A model generated the notes under the pieces. That model had not been told where the DNA came from and searched no databases. It worked only from the letters and a program-made list of their open reading frames with translations. Source: JAFAGX01 sp035622175 (GTDB taxonomy: Bacteria; Acidobacteriota; Terriglobia; Terriglobales; Acidobacteriaceae). Taken from it: DNA of 64,000 nucleotides. The DNA lies in contig DASPVV010000081.1 of the NCBI GenBank assembly GCA_035622175.1, positions 17,425 to 81,424 of the forward strand. The letters are read 5' to 3'. Shown here piece by piece: positions 19,904-28,916 of the stretch. Numbering within the stretch: the stretch's first letter is position 1; each line of letters starts with the position of its first letter. Both the position numbers and the translations under genes were made by a program.

Positions 19904-21808
19904 TTAGGGCACGATGGGCAGCACCAGATGCGAGGGCAAATCTCGCGAGCAGTATACCCTTTGGGTAGCGGTCACGAAATCGGAGGCCGCGGCCTGGTAG
20001 ATGCTGGGCACGAACTTCTGCGGATTACGGTCGATCACCGGGAACCAGGTCGATTGAATCTGTACCATGATGCGATGTCCTTTGAGGAAGACGTGATCGC
20101 GATCGCGCAGAGGGATGTTCCACTCGGTGGGCTGATTGGGGGTGAGGGGATGCGGCTTCTCGTAACCCGCGAGATAGCGGCCACGGCGCACTTCCATAGC
20201 AATGGGCAGTTCGTACCCGTTGACCGATTGGGCATATTGGCCGGGACTGGGACCGCTCTCGCTGTCCCAGTCGTTTTTCTGTGCGTTCTCGGGATAGACG
20301 TCGATCAGCTTCACAACAAAATCGCTGTCGCTTCCGGAAGTCGAGGCGAAAAGATCGGCCGCGAGCGGACCAGTGACGGTGAGCGGGTGATCGAGGGGCG
20401 TGCTGACGAACGAGAGCACGTCCGGCCGGTGATCGACGAAGCGCTGGTCGGCAACTTCCCATGTGCGCCAATCGCCTCCGGGGTAGGTGGGAGAGATGGG
20501 TCGCTGGCGATACGGCACTGGATTGGCGGGGTCGGAAAGGTATTCGCGGTATGAGCCTTCCGTGGTAGGCGCGTCCGGCGCGATGAAGGAAAGCGTGCCA
20601 TCGGCGTGCAAGTACAGGTTGGTGGGCTTTGCTTCCGGCGGTGGCCAGAGGGCGTAAGTGCGCCAGGTATTCGATCCGCTCTCGAAGGTGTTCGCCTGCC
20701 ACGCTGGCTTCTTGCCCTGACCGTGGAGGTAATAGCGGAAGTACGGCGCTTCGATGGTTTCGCGGAACTCGCGGGCGGTTTCGTGGCCGGCGAAGGGCAG
20801 AAGGCCGATGGCATTGCCCTTGGCACTTTGCCACTCGCCGTGATACCACGGACCAGCCACGATGAAATTGGTATGATCCGGGTCGCTCTCTTCAGCATGG
20901 CGAAAAATCTGCCAGGGTCCCCAGGGATCTTCCTGATCCGCAAAGCCGGCGACATTCAGATTGGGTACGGTCGAGGCGTGGAGTTGGTTCACCCACGCTT
21001 CTTTTCTCCAAAACTCGTCGTAGTCGGGATGCTCGACGGTCGAATTCCAGTAAGGAATTGAGCCGTGAAGATAGTTCGCGTTGATCGCAGAGAGCGGCCC
21101 GAGCGCGAGATACCACTCATAGGTGTCGTAGATCTCGAAGGGAAAATGGGTATTCTTATCTTTGTCGGCTTGCTCCATCACGGCGTATTCGAAGGCATAA
21201 CTCTCGCGCAAGGCTCCGTAGCGGTGCATGTCGTCATTCATCCACTGATCAACCGGCGCGGCCTGTTCGCTGATGGCCTTGAGCGCCGGGTGCGGATGAA
21301 GAAGCGTCATGGCGGTGGTCAGTCCCTCATAAGAGACGCCGAACATGCCGACTTTTCCGTTGTTGTTGGGGACGTTCTTAACTAGCCAGTCGATGGAGTC
21401 GTAGGCATCGGTGGTCTCATTAGTTGCCTTAGGGTCGCTCAAGTCGACCCAGGAAGAGAGATGAAAGACGCCTTCGGATTGGAAACGCCCGCGCAGGTTT
21501 TGCTGGACGAAAATATAGCCGTCCTGCGCCAGTTCCTTTCGGGAAGGGGGCATGGTCGCCCAGGGGTGGTCCGGAACTCCATAGGGCGTGCGCTGAAACA
21601 AGATCGGGAGTGGACCCTGCTGGTCTACGGGCGTGAGAATGACGGTTTGCAGACGAACCCCGTCGCGCACCGGAACCATGACTTCCCGCAGACGAAAAAG
21701 CGCCTTCGCTGATCCGGGTGGCGGGGAAGTCTCCTGCGCCGACGGTGGAGCGGCGGCAGAGGTAACCAGGAGCAAGGGCAGCAAAAAATATAGGTTCGAT
21801 CGACGCAC
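19904..21808 (-). CDS. Exported CocE/NonD-family hydrolase (alpha-amino-acid ester hydrolase-like)
   Basis: The protein has 634 residues with a signal peptide (about 1-25). It has the alpha/beta-hydrolase layout of the X-Pro dipeptidyl-peptidase S15/CocE superfamily: the nucleophile elbow GVSYEG with Ser159, then the context LTTAMTLLHPHPALK and MNDDMHRYGALR, which is especially like alpha-amino-acid ester hydrolases, and a C-terminal jelly-roll domain (about 400-634). The acid and base residues are probably in the EDPWGPW and GPWYHGEW segments. Such enzymes hydrolyse or transfer acyl groups of amino-acid esters and beta-lactams. It is probably periplasmic. A short ORF and an STN-like protein follow closely on the same strand. 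Confidence 0.85.
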   Translation of the reverse strand: MRRSNLYFLLPLLLVTSAAAPPSAQETSPPPGSAKALFRLREVMVPVRDGVRLQTVILTPVDQQGPLPILFQRTPYGVPDHPWATMPPSRKELAQDGYIFVQQNLRGRFQSEGVFHLSSWVDLSDPKATNETTDAYDSIDWLVKNVPNNNGKVGMFGVSYEGLTTAMTLLHPHPALKAISEQAAPVDQWMNDDMHRYGALRESYAFEYAVMEQADKDKNTHFPFEIYDTYEWYLALGPLSAINANYLHGSIPYWNSTVEHPDYDEFWRKEAWVNQLHASTVPNLNVAGFADQEDPWGPWQIFRHAEESDPDHTNFIVAGPWYHGEWQSAKGNAIGLLPFAGHETAREFRETIEAPYFRYYLHGQGKKPAWQANTFESGSNTWRTYALWPPPEAKPTNLYLHADGTLSFIAPDAPTTEGSYREYLSDPANPVPYRQRPISPTYPGGDWRTWEVADQRFVDHRPDVLSFVSTPLDHPLTVTGPLAADLFASTSGSDSDFVVKLIDVYPENAQKNDWDSESGPSPGQYAQSVNGYELPIAMEVRRGRYLAGYEKPHPLTPNQPTEWNIPLRDRDHVFLKGHRIMVQIQSTWFPVIDRNPQKFVPSIYQAAASDFVTATQRVYCSRDLPSHLVLPIVP

Positions 21809-22402
21809 GCGTCTTCCTCGATAGAGTTTTTCGTTGCGATGGCCAAGGTGCGAAGTATATCAATCGGACGCAGGCTGAGGGAACTGCTGCACGTCGATCT
21901 GCTCTCTTGCCTGTCGGAGATGCCAATCTCCGAAAACTTCGCCTCGCCTGGCGGGCGGGCGGCAATAGCTTTGCGCGGAGGACGGAGTCGAATTCACCGA
22001 TGTCCTGCAGGCCGCTATTTCGGACGGCTATCAGTTGATGGGTCGAAGCTCCCAGGCCCTCTGTAGAGCGGGTGATTGTAGCCCAGAGGCCGGCTGCCAT
22101 CAGGCACCGGAAGGGGAGCTTCGAGAAAGTGAACTTGATTCTGCGGAGCAACTTGGCGAACACGAAGTCGCCGCCGCTGGCAGGATCAGGCTGAGCAACG
22201 CAGATGTCTGCTCCCGGCGGGCCTGTCCGAGGAAGGCTTCGCTTAGACACCAGGCGGGGAATGGACGGGACATAGGTGACGGTGGCGATTCGATTTTGCA
22301 GAATTATGGGCGACCAACGTCGTTCGGACAAGGGGCACCAGGGGCACCTGGGGCACCGGGAGGCGTTGACCCCGATGCCCTTTAGTCCTATCATTTCCGC
22401 CC
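21809..22402. other. Intergenic between divergent genes; short tandem repeat
   Basis: Nothing coding is recognised in these 594 bases. A degenerate 10-base unit containing ggggcacc occurs three times in a row at about 22332-22359, about 45 bases before the kinase start. The region must hold the promoters of the divergent hydrolase and kinase genes, but no convincing -35/-10 pair was found. Confidence 0.4.
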
Positions 22403-25084
22403 ATGTCCATGTCTTCTGAACTGGTCGGACAGACCATCTCCCACTACCGCGTCCTGGAGAAACTCGGCGGTGGTGGTATGGGTGTGGTTTACAAGGCGGA
22501 AGACACCCAGCTAGGCCGTTTCGTAGCCCTGAAATTCCTGCCCGATGAGCTTGCCCGGGACGCGCAGGCACTGGAGCGTTTTCGACGCGAAGCCCGCGCA
22601 GCCTCTGCCTTGAATCACCCGAACATCTGCACCATTTACGAGATCGGCCAGCAGGATACCCAGTCCTTCATCGCCATGGAGTTTTTGGACGGGACAACGC
22701 TGAAGTACCGCATCACCCATCGTCCACTGGAGCTAAACCTGCTGCTTACGCTAGCCATTGAAATTGCCGAGGCCCTCGACGCGGCGCACTCAAAGGGAAT
22801 TGTTCATCGCGATATTAAGCCGGCCAATATCTTCGTCACCGCGAGAGACCACGCCAAGATTCTGGACTTCGGACTGGCGAAAGTCGTTTGCGAGCGCGGC
22901 AACAAAATGGAAGCGCAGGGCGCGACGGCAGGGCCGACCGCCGGAGTCGACCTCGATCGATTGACCTCGCCAGGTTCGGCCCTGGGAACGGTGGCATACA
23001 TGAGCCCCGAGCAGGCAATCGGCGAAGAATTGGATGCGCGCACGGATGTGTTCTCGTTCGGCGTCGTGCTCTATGAGATGAGTACTGGACGCTTGCCGTT
23101 TGAAGGGAGCACATCAGCGGCAGTCTTTAATGCGATTCTGAATAAGCCTCCAATCGCAGCCGTTCGCCTGAACCCGGAGCTGCCGAGCGAGCTGGAGCGG
23201 ATCATCAACAAGGCACTAGAGAAAGACCGCGACCTGCGACACCAAAGCGCAGCCGAGATGCGGGCCGATTTGAAGCGCCTGCGCCGAGACCTTCAGTCGT
23301 CGTCACGTCACCTGGCGGCCGTGGAGACCGACGTCACAACTGCACCGTCTCGACGGCTAGAGATCCCCCAGCCGCAAGTCGCAACGGGCGGCAAACGATT
23401 CAAGCTGCTGACGGTGGTGATTGTGACCTTCGTTGGATGTTTTTCGGTTGCGCTTGCCGCTTTCTTTTGGGGGCAGCGAACTGCTGCCCGCCCTGTCCCC
23501 AGCTTTCGGGAACTGACGTTTCGTCGAGGCGCACTCACAGCCGCTCGATTTGCCCCCGATCCGCGCTCAGCCATATACAGCGCTTCGTGGGAAGGCCAAG
23601 CTCAGGCGGTCTTCATCAGCTCTCCGAGTTCCACTGAATCTCGTGATCTCGGACTGCCAAATACGAAAGTTTTGGCGGTCTCCTCTGCCGGGCAGATGGC
23701 GGTGTTACGTCGTTTCCGAGTGGCGGACAATCTGTTCACATCCCTAGGAACGCTGGCTCAGCTATCGATCGGCGCCGACGCTCCTCGGGATTTGCTGGAC
23801 AATGTTGAAGACGCGGATTGGAGTCCCGATGGCAGCACCCTGGCGGTCGTACATGCGGTCGGGGGCAAGGACCGCCTGGAGTATCCCGTTGGCAAGGTGC
23901 TATACGAGACCGCAGGCTGGATCGGCAACCCCCGTTTCTCTCCCAAAGGGGACGGTATTGCGTTCGTAGATCACCCGCTGTTGGGGGATGACGGAGGCAC
24001 GATCAGCTTCATCACGCTGAGCGGCAAGAAGTCTGACTTGACAGAACGTTGGGCCAGCGTGTTTGGCTTAGCTTGGGTGTCTTCCGGCGACGAGATCTGG
24101 TTTACAGCCACGGCAACGGGATTCAGCCGTTCCCTGCGAGGCGTCAGCTTGTCAGGCAAACTCCGCGAATTGTTGAGCGCGCCGGGCACACTCACTCTGC
24201 ATGACACGGCTCCCGGCGGCCGAGCCTTGATTACCCGGGATGCAATGCGTGCTGGCGCAATCGGCCTGGCACCCGGAGAAAACAAACAACGCGATCTGAG
24301 CTGGCAGGACTGGACTGTGCCATTCGACATCTCCGAGGACGGCAGGATAATGCTGTTCACCGAAGCAGGGGAAGCCGGCGGCGGCGAATACGCAGTGTTC
24401 ACGCGCGAGACAGACGGTTCATCGGCGGTGCGTTTGGGCCAGGGGTCTTCGCGGGCGCTTTCGCCCGATGGCAAGTACGCCCTGGTGCTGCGGCAGAACA
24501 TGTCGCCTCCTGATTTCGTACTCTTGCCGACCGGCGTTGGACAGCAGCAGGTGATTTCCACTGGGAAAATTGTTCCAAACTTTGGTAGGTTCCTACCGGA
24601 TTCCAAATCTATCGTGTTTGACGGCCATGAGACTGGTCATGCCTCCCGCGTGTACGTTATGAATGTTGAAGGCGGGCCGGGACGCGCCGTAACTCCCGAG
24701 GGGTTCACGTTGGGACGGTCGAGATCGCTCCTCTCAGCTGACGGCAAATCCATCACCGCCGTTTCGAGCTATGGAACCTACCTGGTCTCGCTCGAAGGGG
24801 GCCAACCTCAATTAGTGCGTGGCTCCGAGCCCGGGGATATACCCCTACGGTGGTCCAAGGATGGACAAGCCTTGTTTCTTGGCCGACGAGGCGAAACTGA
24901 ATGCCCCGTTTCACGGCTCGAACTCCGTACCGGTGACAAGACTGCATGGAAGAACTTCAGCCCGTCTGATGTAGCAGGCATTGTTGGAGCTGCCTGTCCC
25001 CTACTCGCCGCCGACGAGGAGCATTACGTCTTCGGCTACAGGCGCAATCTTTCCGATTTATTCCTGGTAGAACATCTGAAGTAG
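22403..25084 (+). CDS. Membrane Ser/Thr protein kinase with C-terminal beta-propeller
   Basis: The protein has 893 residues. A PknB-type kinase domain (about 13-290) shows the Gly-rich loop LGGGGMGVVYKAED, catalytic Lys in VALKFLP, HRDIKPAN near 135, the DFGLAKV motif near 154 and a SPEQ substrate-loop motif, so it should be active. One membrane segment lies at about 334-356, followed by a TolB/WD40-like propeller (about 365-890; repeats such as WSPDGSTLAVV, RFSPKGDGIAFV, ALSPDGKYALVL). The layout is a cytoplasmic kinase with an extracytoplasmic sensor. This type is abundant in Acidobacteriota. Its substrates are unknown; no forkhead-associated or response gene is adjacent. Confidence 0.9.
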   Translation: MSMSSELVGQTISHYRVLEKLGGGGMGVVYKAEDTQLGRFVALKFLPDELARDAQALERFRREARAASALNHPNICTIYEIGQQDTQSFIAMEFLDGTTLKYRITHRPLELNLLLTLAIEIAEALDAAHSKGIVHRDIKPANIFVTARDHAKILDFGLAKVVCERGNKMEAQGATAGPTAGVDLDRLTSPGSALGTVAYMSPEQAIGEELDARTDVFSFGVVLYEMSTGRLPFEGSTSAAVFNAILNKPPIAAVRLNPELPSELERIINKALEKDRDLRHQSAAEMRADLKRLRRDLQSSSRHLAAVETDVTTAPSRRLEIPQPQVATGGKRFKLLTVVIVTFVGCFSVALAAFFWGQRTAARPVPSFRELTFRRGALTAARFAPDPRSAIYSASWEGQAQAVFISSPSSTESRDLGLPNTKVLAVSSAGQMAVLRRFRVADNLFTSLGTLAQLSIGADAPRDLLDNVEDADWSPDGSTLAVVHAVGGKDRLEYPVGKVLYETAGWIGNPRFSPKGDGIAFVDHPLLGDDGGTISFITLSGKKSDLTERWASVFGLAWVSSGDEIWFTATATGFSRSLRGVSLSGKLRELLSAPGTLTLHDTAPGGRALITRDAMRAGAIGLAPGENKQRDLSWQDWTVPFDISEDGRIMLFTEAGEAGGGEYAVFTRETDGSSAVRLGQGSSRALSPDGKYALVLRQNMSPPDFVLLPTGVGQQQVISTGKIVPNFGRFLPDSKSIVFDGHETGHASRVYVMNVEGGPGRAVTPEGFTLGRSRSLLSADGKSITAVSSYGTYLVSLEGGQPQLVRGSEPGDIPLRWSKDGQALFLGRRGETECPVSRLELRTGDKTAWKNFSPSDVAGIVGAACPLLAADEEHYVFGYRRNLSDLFLVEHLK

Positions 25085-25218
25085 CCCAGCTTTCGCCCAA
25101 CCGCCCCGCGCAGGCATACCCCTAAACCCGAGGGGTCTCCGAACTCAAGAGAATGTCAAACGGATGACCCGAGCCGAGGTTCCGTCGATTTGTCGGAAAG
25201 TGGTACCATCGCTCGGAC

Positions 25219-26520
25219 ATGGAGACCGCGCTCTACCCTTTTCTGGTAGCCGTCACGTTCTTTGCTATGGCCGCTTCGATGGAGGCGGCGCCACCTCCGG
25301 AGCGACCCACAACCTCCGTCGTGCTGCACGCCTCACGCTTGCTTGACATTGAGCGGGGGAAAATGATGGCGCCGGGCGAGGTGCTGGTCGACAGCGATCG
25401 CATCCGGGAAGTTGGTTCCTCCGTAACCCATCCTCCCGGCGCACAAGTGATCGACCTCGGTGACGCTACGCTGATGCCGGGTCTGATCGACGCGCACGTT
25501 CACCTGTTTCTGCATCCCGGAGCAGAAGACCTGCAGACCGTCGAAGAATCTGTCCCGGCGCGCACGATCACCGCTGTTCTTCAAGCCCGCGACGACCTGA
25601 TGGCGGGCTTTACCGCCGAGCGCGACATGGGAACCGAAGGCGCCGGGTCCGCAGATACTGCGGTTCGGGATGCCATCGATCAGGGAGCTATTCCCGGGCC
25701 GCGGCTGCGCATTAGCGGGAATGCGGTGGACATTCTCGGCGGTCACGAAGATGCCATTCACTACAATCCTGCCCAGCATGTGTTTTCGAACGCTGCCTAT
25801 GCCAACAGCATTCCTGAACTGATCGAAGTGATCCGCCAGCAGCTGAAAGAAGGCGCGGATTTCATCAAGATTTATGAAACCGGACCCGATTCGCTTCGCG
25901 GTGAGAGGCTCTTCACTCCTTACCAGTACACCGAGGCCGAACTTGCTGCCGCCGTGGGGGAGACGGCGCGCGTTGGCAAGAAGGTTGCGGTGCATGCGAC
26001 GGGCGAGCCGGGAGCTTTATATGCGGCGCGAGCGGGGGTGGCCTCGATCGATCATGCGGTCCAGCTGAGCGAGGAGACCATGGGGCTGATGCGCGAGAAG
26101 CAGATCTTTGCCGTTCCTACGCTCACAATTTTCGAGTATTTTGCCCAGCATGCGGCCTCGCCGGCAGCCGCTGCGCGCGAGCATGACCTGTTCGATCTGC
26201 ATAGGCGCGAACTTCACCGGCAGTTGGCGGCGGGAGTCCCCATGGCAGTGGGTTCCGACGTCGGACCGTTTCCCCACGGAACCCAGGCCCGGGAATTGGC
26301 CCTGATGGTCGAAGCCGGCATGACCCCGCTCGCCGCCTTGCAAGCTGATCTGCTCAATGGCGCGCAATTACTCGGATGGCAGGACAAGATCGGCGCCTTG
26401 AAGCCCGGCTATTTCGCCGACGTGATCGCGGTTCCCGGCGATCCGCTGAAAGATATCAGCGTGGTAGAGAATGTCAAGTTTGTGATGAAGGGCGGAGTCA
26501 TCTATCGCGAACGGGAATGA
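25219..26520 (+). CDS. Exported amidohydrolase (imidazolonepropionase/Xaa-Pro dipeptidase-like)
   Basis: The protein has 433 residues with an N-terminal hydrophobic export segment (about 5-23). It has the metal-dependent amidohydrolase pattern: HVH (93, 95) in PGLIDAHVHLF, a candidate carbamylated Lys in ADFIKIYETG near 217, His in KVAVHATGEPG near 258, His in SIDHAV near 278, and the Asp of VGSDVGPFPHG near 346. Homologues hydrolyse prolyl or other dipeptides and cyclic amides. It precedes an M28 peptidase by 40 bases and probably forms an operon with it, which supports a role in peptide scavenging outside the cytoplasm. The exact substrate cannot be told. Confidence 0.85.
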   Translation: METALYPFLVAVTFFAMAASMEAAPPPERPTTSVVLHASRLLDIERGKMMAPGEVLVDSDRIREVGSSVTHPPGAQVIDLGDATLMPGLIDAHVHLFLHPGAEDLQTVEESVPARTITAVLQARDDLMAGFTAERDMGTEGAGSADTAVRDAIDQGAIPGPRLRISGNAVDILGGHEDAIHYNPAQHVFSNAAYANSIPELIEVIRQQLKEGADFIKIYETGPDSLRGERLFTPYQYTEAELAAAVGETARVGKKVAVHATGEPGALYAARAGVASIDHAVQLSEETMGLMREKQIFAVPTLTIFEYFAQHAASPAAAAREHDLFDLHRRELHRQLAAGVPMAVGSDVGPFPHGTQARELALMVEAGMTPLAALQADLLNGAQLLGWQDKIGALKPGYFADVIAVPGDPLKDISVVENVKFVMKGGVIYRERE

Positions 26521-26560
26521 GAAGCCGCCGCCAGTGCGATCGGGATGCTAGGAGGTTGAT

Positions 26561-28849
26561 TTGAATTGTGCACGTTTTTTCGTCGCCTCTCTCCTGCTGT
26601 TCGGAACGGTTTCCTTCGCCTTTGCGCAGTCGGCCGAAAGCGCGGGGCCCCTGCCTCTCTCCGGCTACACCCGGCAATCTTCGGCCGTCGAGCTCGCCTG
26701 GGAGAAGAAATTTCAGGACGGAATCGTGGCCGATCATCTGCGCCTTAGCATGCAGCGGCTGAGCGCGCGCCCGCACCATGTAGGCTCCCCCTACGATGAG
26801 GAAAACGCCGCTTGGATCCTCTCCCAGTTCCAGCAGTGGGGATTCGACGCGCACCTCGAGACCTTCCAAGTGCTCTTTCCCACGCCGAAGGAGCGCGTCG
26901 TCGAGTTGCTTGAACCCACCAAGTTCCGCGCCAAGTTGCAGGAACCTCCGATTGCGGTCGATCCGACCACCAGTCAAACCGCCGAGCAGTTGCCGACCTA
27001 TAACGCTTACTCGATCGACGGCGATGTGACCGCCCCGTTGGTTTACGTCAACTACGGCAATCGCGAAGACTACGAGCAACTGGACCGCCTGGGTATTTCG
27101 GTGCAAGGCGCCATCGTCATGGCGCGCTACGGCGAGGGTTGGCGGGGGATCAAGCCGAAGGTGGCTGCCGAGCATGGAGCTGTCGGCTGCATTATTTATT
27201 CCGACCCCAAGGACGACGGCTATGTCCAAGGCGACGAGTATCCCAAGGGTGGTTGGCGGCCCCGCGAAGGCGTACAACGCGGTAGCGTCATGGACACGGA
27301 TTATCCCGGCGACCCGCTTACCCCCGGGGTGGGCGCGACGGCCGATGCCAAGCGACTTGCCATCAAAGACGCCAAGACCATCACCAAGATTCCGGTGCTT
27401 CCCATTTCCTGGGGAGACGCGCTGCCCTTGCTTTCTGCCTTGCAAGGTGCGGTGGCTCCGGAGGCCTGGCGGGGAGGATTGTCGATCACCTACCATGTAG
27501 GCCCCGGCCCGGCCAAAGTGCACTTGAAGGTGAGTTCGAACTGGGACCTGAAGCCGGTGCGGGATGTCATTGCCGTGTGGCGCGGCTCCGAGATGCCCGA
27601 GCAGTGGGTGATTCGCGGCAATCACTACGATGCTTGGGTGAACGGCGCCGACGATCCCATCTCCGGTATGGTCACCGTTCTCGAAGAGGCTCGCATGCTT
27701 GGCGAACTGCACAAGCAGGGGTGGAATCCGAAGCGCACCATCGTGTATTGCGCCTGGGATGGGGAGGAGCCCGGACTGCTGGGGTCGACCGAGTGGGTGG
27801 AGACGCACCGCGCCGAGCTGCAAAAACGCGCCGTCGCCTATATCAACTCGGATAGTAACGGCCGCGGCTATTTCGGTGCCGGTGGCACTCACGACCTCGA
27901 ACACTTCATCAACGATATTGCGCGGGAGATTCAGGATCCGGAAAAGCACATCTCCGTCGAGCAGCGCGCTCGCCTGCGGCGCATCGCCAGAGCGGCGAAT
28001 GCCGAGGAGCGGCGTGAAATCCGCAAGAACCGCGACCTCAGGATCAATGCCCTGGGCGACGGCTCCGACTACACCGCTTTCATGGATCACGCCGGAATTT
28101 CCTCCCTCAACATCGGCTATGGCGGAGAGAACGACGCTGACGCTTACCACTCGATCTACGATGACTTCTATTGGTACACGCACTTCGTTGACACCGATTT
28201 CTCCTACGGGCGTGCGCTGGCGCAGACCGGGGGAACGGCGATCCTGCGCTTGGCCAATGCCGAGGTGATTCCCTTCGAGTACAAAGCGGAGGCGGAGGCG
28301 ATTGGGAAGTACGTCCAAGACTTGGAGACCCTGCTCAAAGACAAGCAGGACGAGATCACGGAGCGCAATTTGGAATTCGAAGAAGGGGTGTTCACGGCGA
28401 TTGCGGATCCGCGCAAGACCTACGTGCCTCCGCCCACCCAGCCGGTTCCTCCCTTTATGAACTTTGCCCCTCTGAAGAACGGTGTCGAATCGCTAAAACG
28501 GAGCGCGGAACGCTATCAGGCGGCATTCGCAAAATGGCAAGCCCAGGCAGGCGATCTGCCGCCCCAGGCGGCGGCGACCTTGAACACCGACCTGCTCGAG
28601 ATTCAGCGGACGTTTCTCACGGAACGGGGATTGCCCGAGCGCCCGTGGTTCAAGAATCAGGTCTATGCTCCTGGCGCCTACACCGGCTACGGCGCCAAGC
28701 CCATTGCCGCGGTTCGCGAATACATGGATCAGGGAAAATGGGACGAAGCCGGCGCCCAGGTCCCCATGGTGGGTCAGGTTCTCGAAAACGTAGCCGCGGC
28801 CATCGCCAAATCCGCCGATGCTCTGGAGAAGGCGACCCAGGGACATTAA
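26561..28849 (+). CDS. Exported M28-family peptidase (glutamate carboxypeptidase II-like)
   Basis: The protein has 762 residues, starting at a TTG preceded at good spacing by aggagg. A signal peptide (about 1-22) is followed by a PA-domain region (about 130-260), an M28 zinc-peptidase domain (about 330-560) and a helical transferrin-receptor-like dimerisation domain to the end. Zinc ligands and catalytic residues are visible: His355-Asp357 in NHYDAW, GADDPISG near 363-370, EE in WDGEEPGLLG near 402, Asp in YINSDSNG, and His in AYHSIYDDFYW. The family trims acidic or other residues from peptide C-termini. It is the second gene of an operon with the amidohydrolase. Confidence 0.92.
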   Translation: MNCARFFVASLLLFGTVSFAFAQSAESAGPLPLSGYTRQSSAVELAWEKKFQDGIVADHLRLSMQRLSARPHHVGSPYDEENAAWILSQFQQWGFDAHLETFQVLFPTPKERVVELLEPTKFRAKLQEPPIAVDPTTSQTAEQLPTYNAYSIDGDVTAPLVYVNYGNREDYEQLDRLGISVQGAIVMARYGEGWRGIKPKVAAEHGAVGCIIYSDPKDDGYVQGDEYPKGGWRPREGVQRGSVMDTDYPGDPLTPGVGATADAKRLAIKDAKTITKIPVLPISWGDALPLLSALQGAVAPEAWRGGLSITYHVGPGPAKVHLKVSSNWDLKPVRDVIAVWRGSEMPEQWVIRGNHYDAWVNGADDPISGMVTVLEEARMLGELHKQGWNPKRTIVYCAWDGEEPGLLGSTEWVETHRAELQKRAVAYINSDSNGRGYFGAGGTHDLEHFINDIAREIQDPEKHISVEQRARLRRIARAANAEERREIRKNRDLRINALGDGSDYTAFMDHAGISSLNIGYGGENDADAYHSIYDDFYWYTHFVDTDFSYGRALAQTGGTAILRLANAEVIPFEYKAEAEAIGKYVQDLETLLKDKQDEITERNLEFEEGVFTAIADPRKTYVPPPTQPVPPFMNFAPLKNGVESLKRSAERYQAAFAKWQAQAGDLPPQAAATLNTDLLEIQRTFLTERGLPERPWFKNQVYAPGAYTGYGAKPIAAVREYMDQGKWDEAGAQVPMVGQVLENVAAAIAKSADALEKATQGH

Positions 28850-28916
28850 CCGCAATCACCGGGAGAGTTGTCCGGCGCGGGTTGCGAGGAGGTGTAGGTT
28901 CGAGGGCTCTCCCCTT

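Noticed and set aside
22332..22359. Three ggggcacc units, considered as an operator array
   Set aside because: Degenerate low-complexity repeat with no palindrome; no regulator nearby.
25118..25136. Hairpin acccct/aggggt after the kinase gene as a terminator
   Set aside because: Only 6 bp with no T tract, and weak compared with other hairpins in this GC-rich window.
26498..28318. Long minus-strand frame (606 codons) opposite the M28 peptidase
   Set aside because: It mirrors the codons of the well-supported M28 gene, has no domain and has the composition expected of an antisense shadow in GC-rich DNA.
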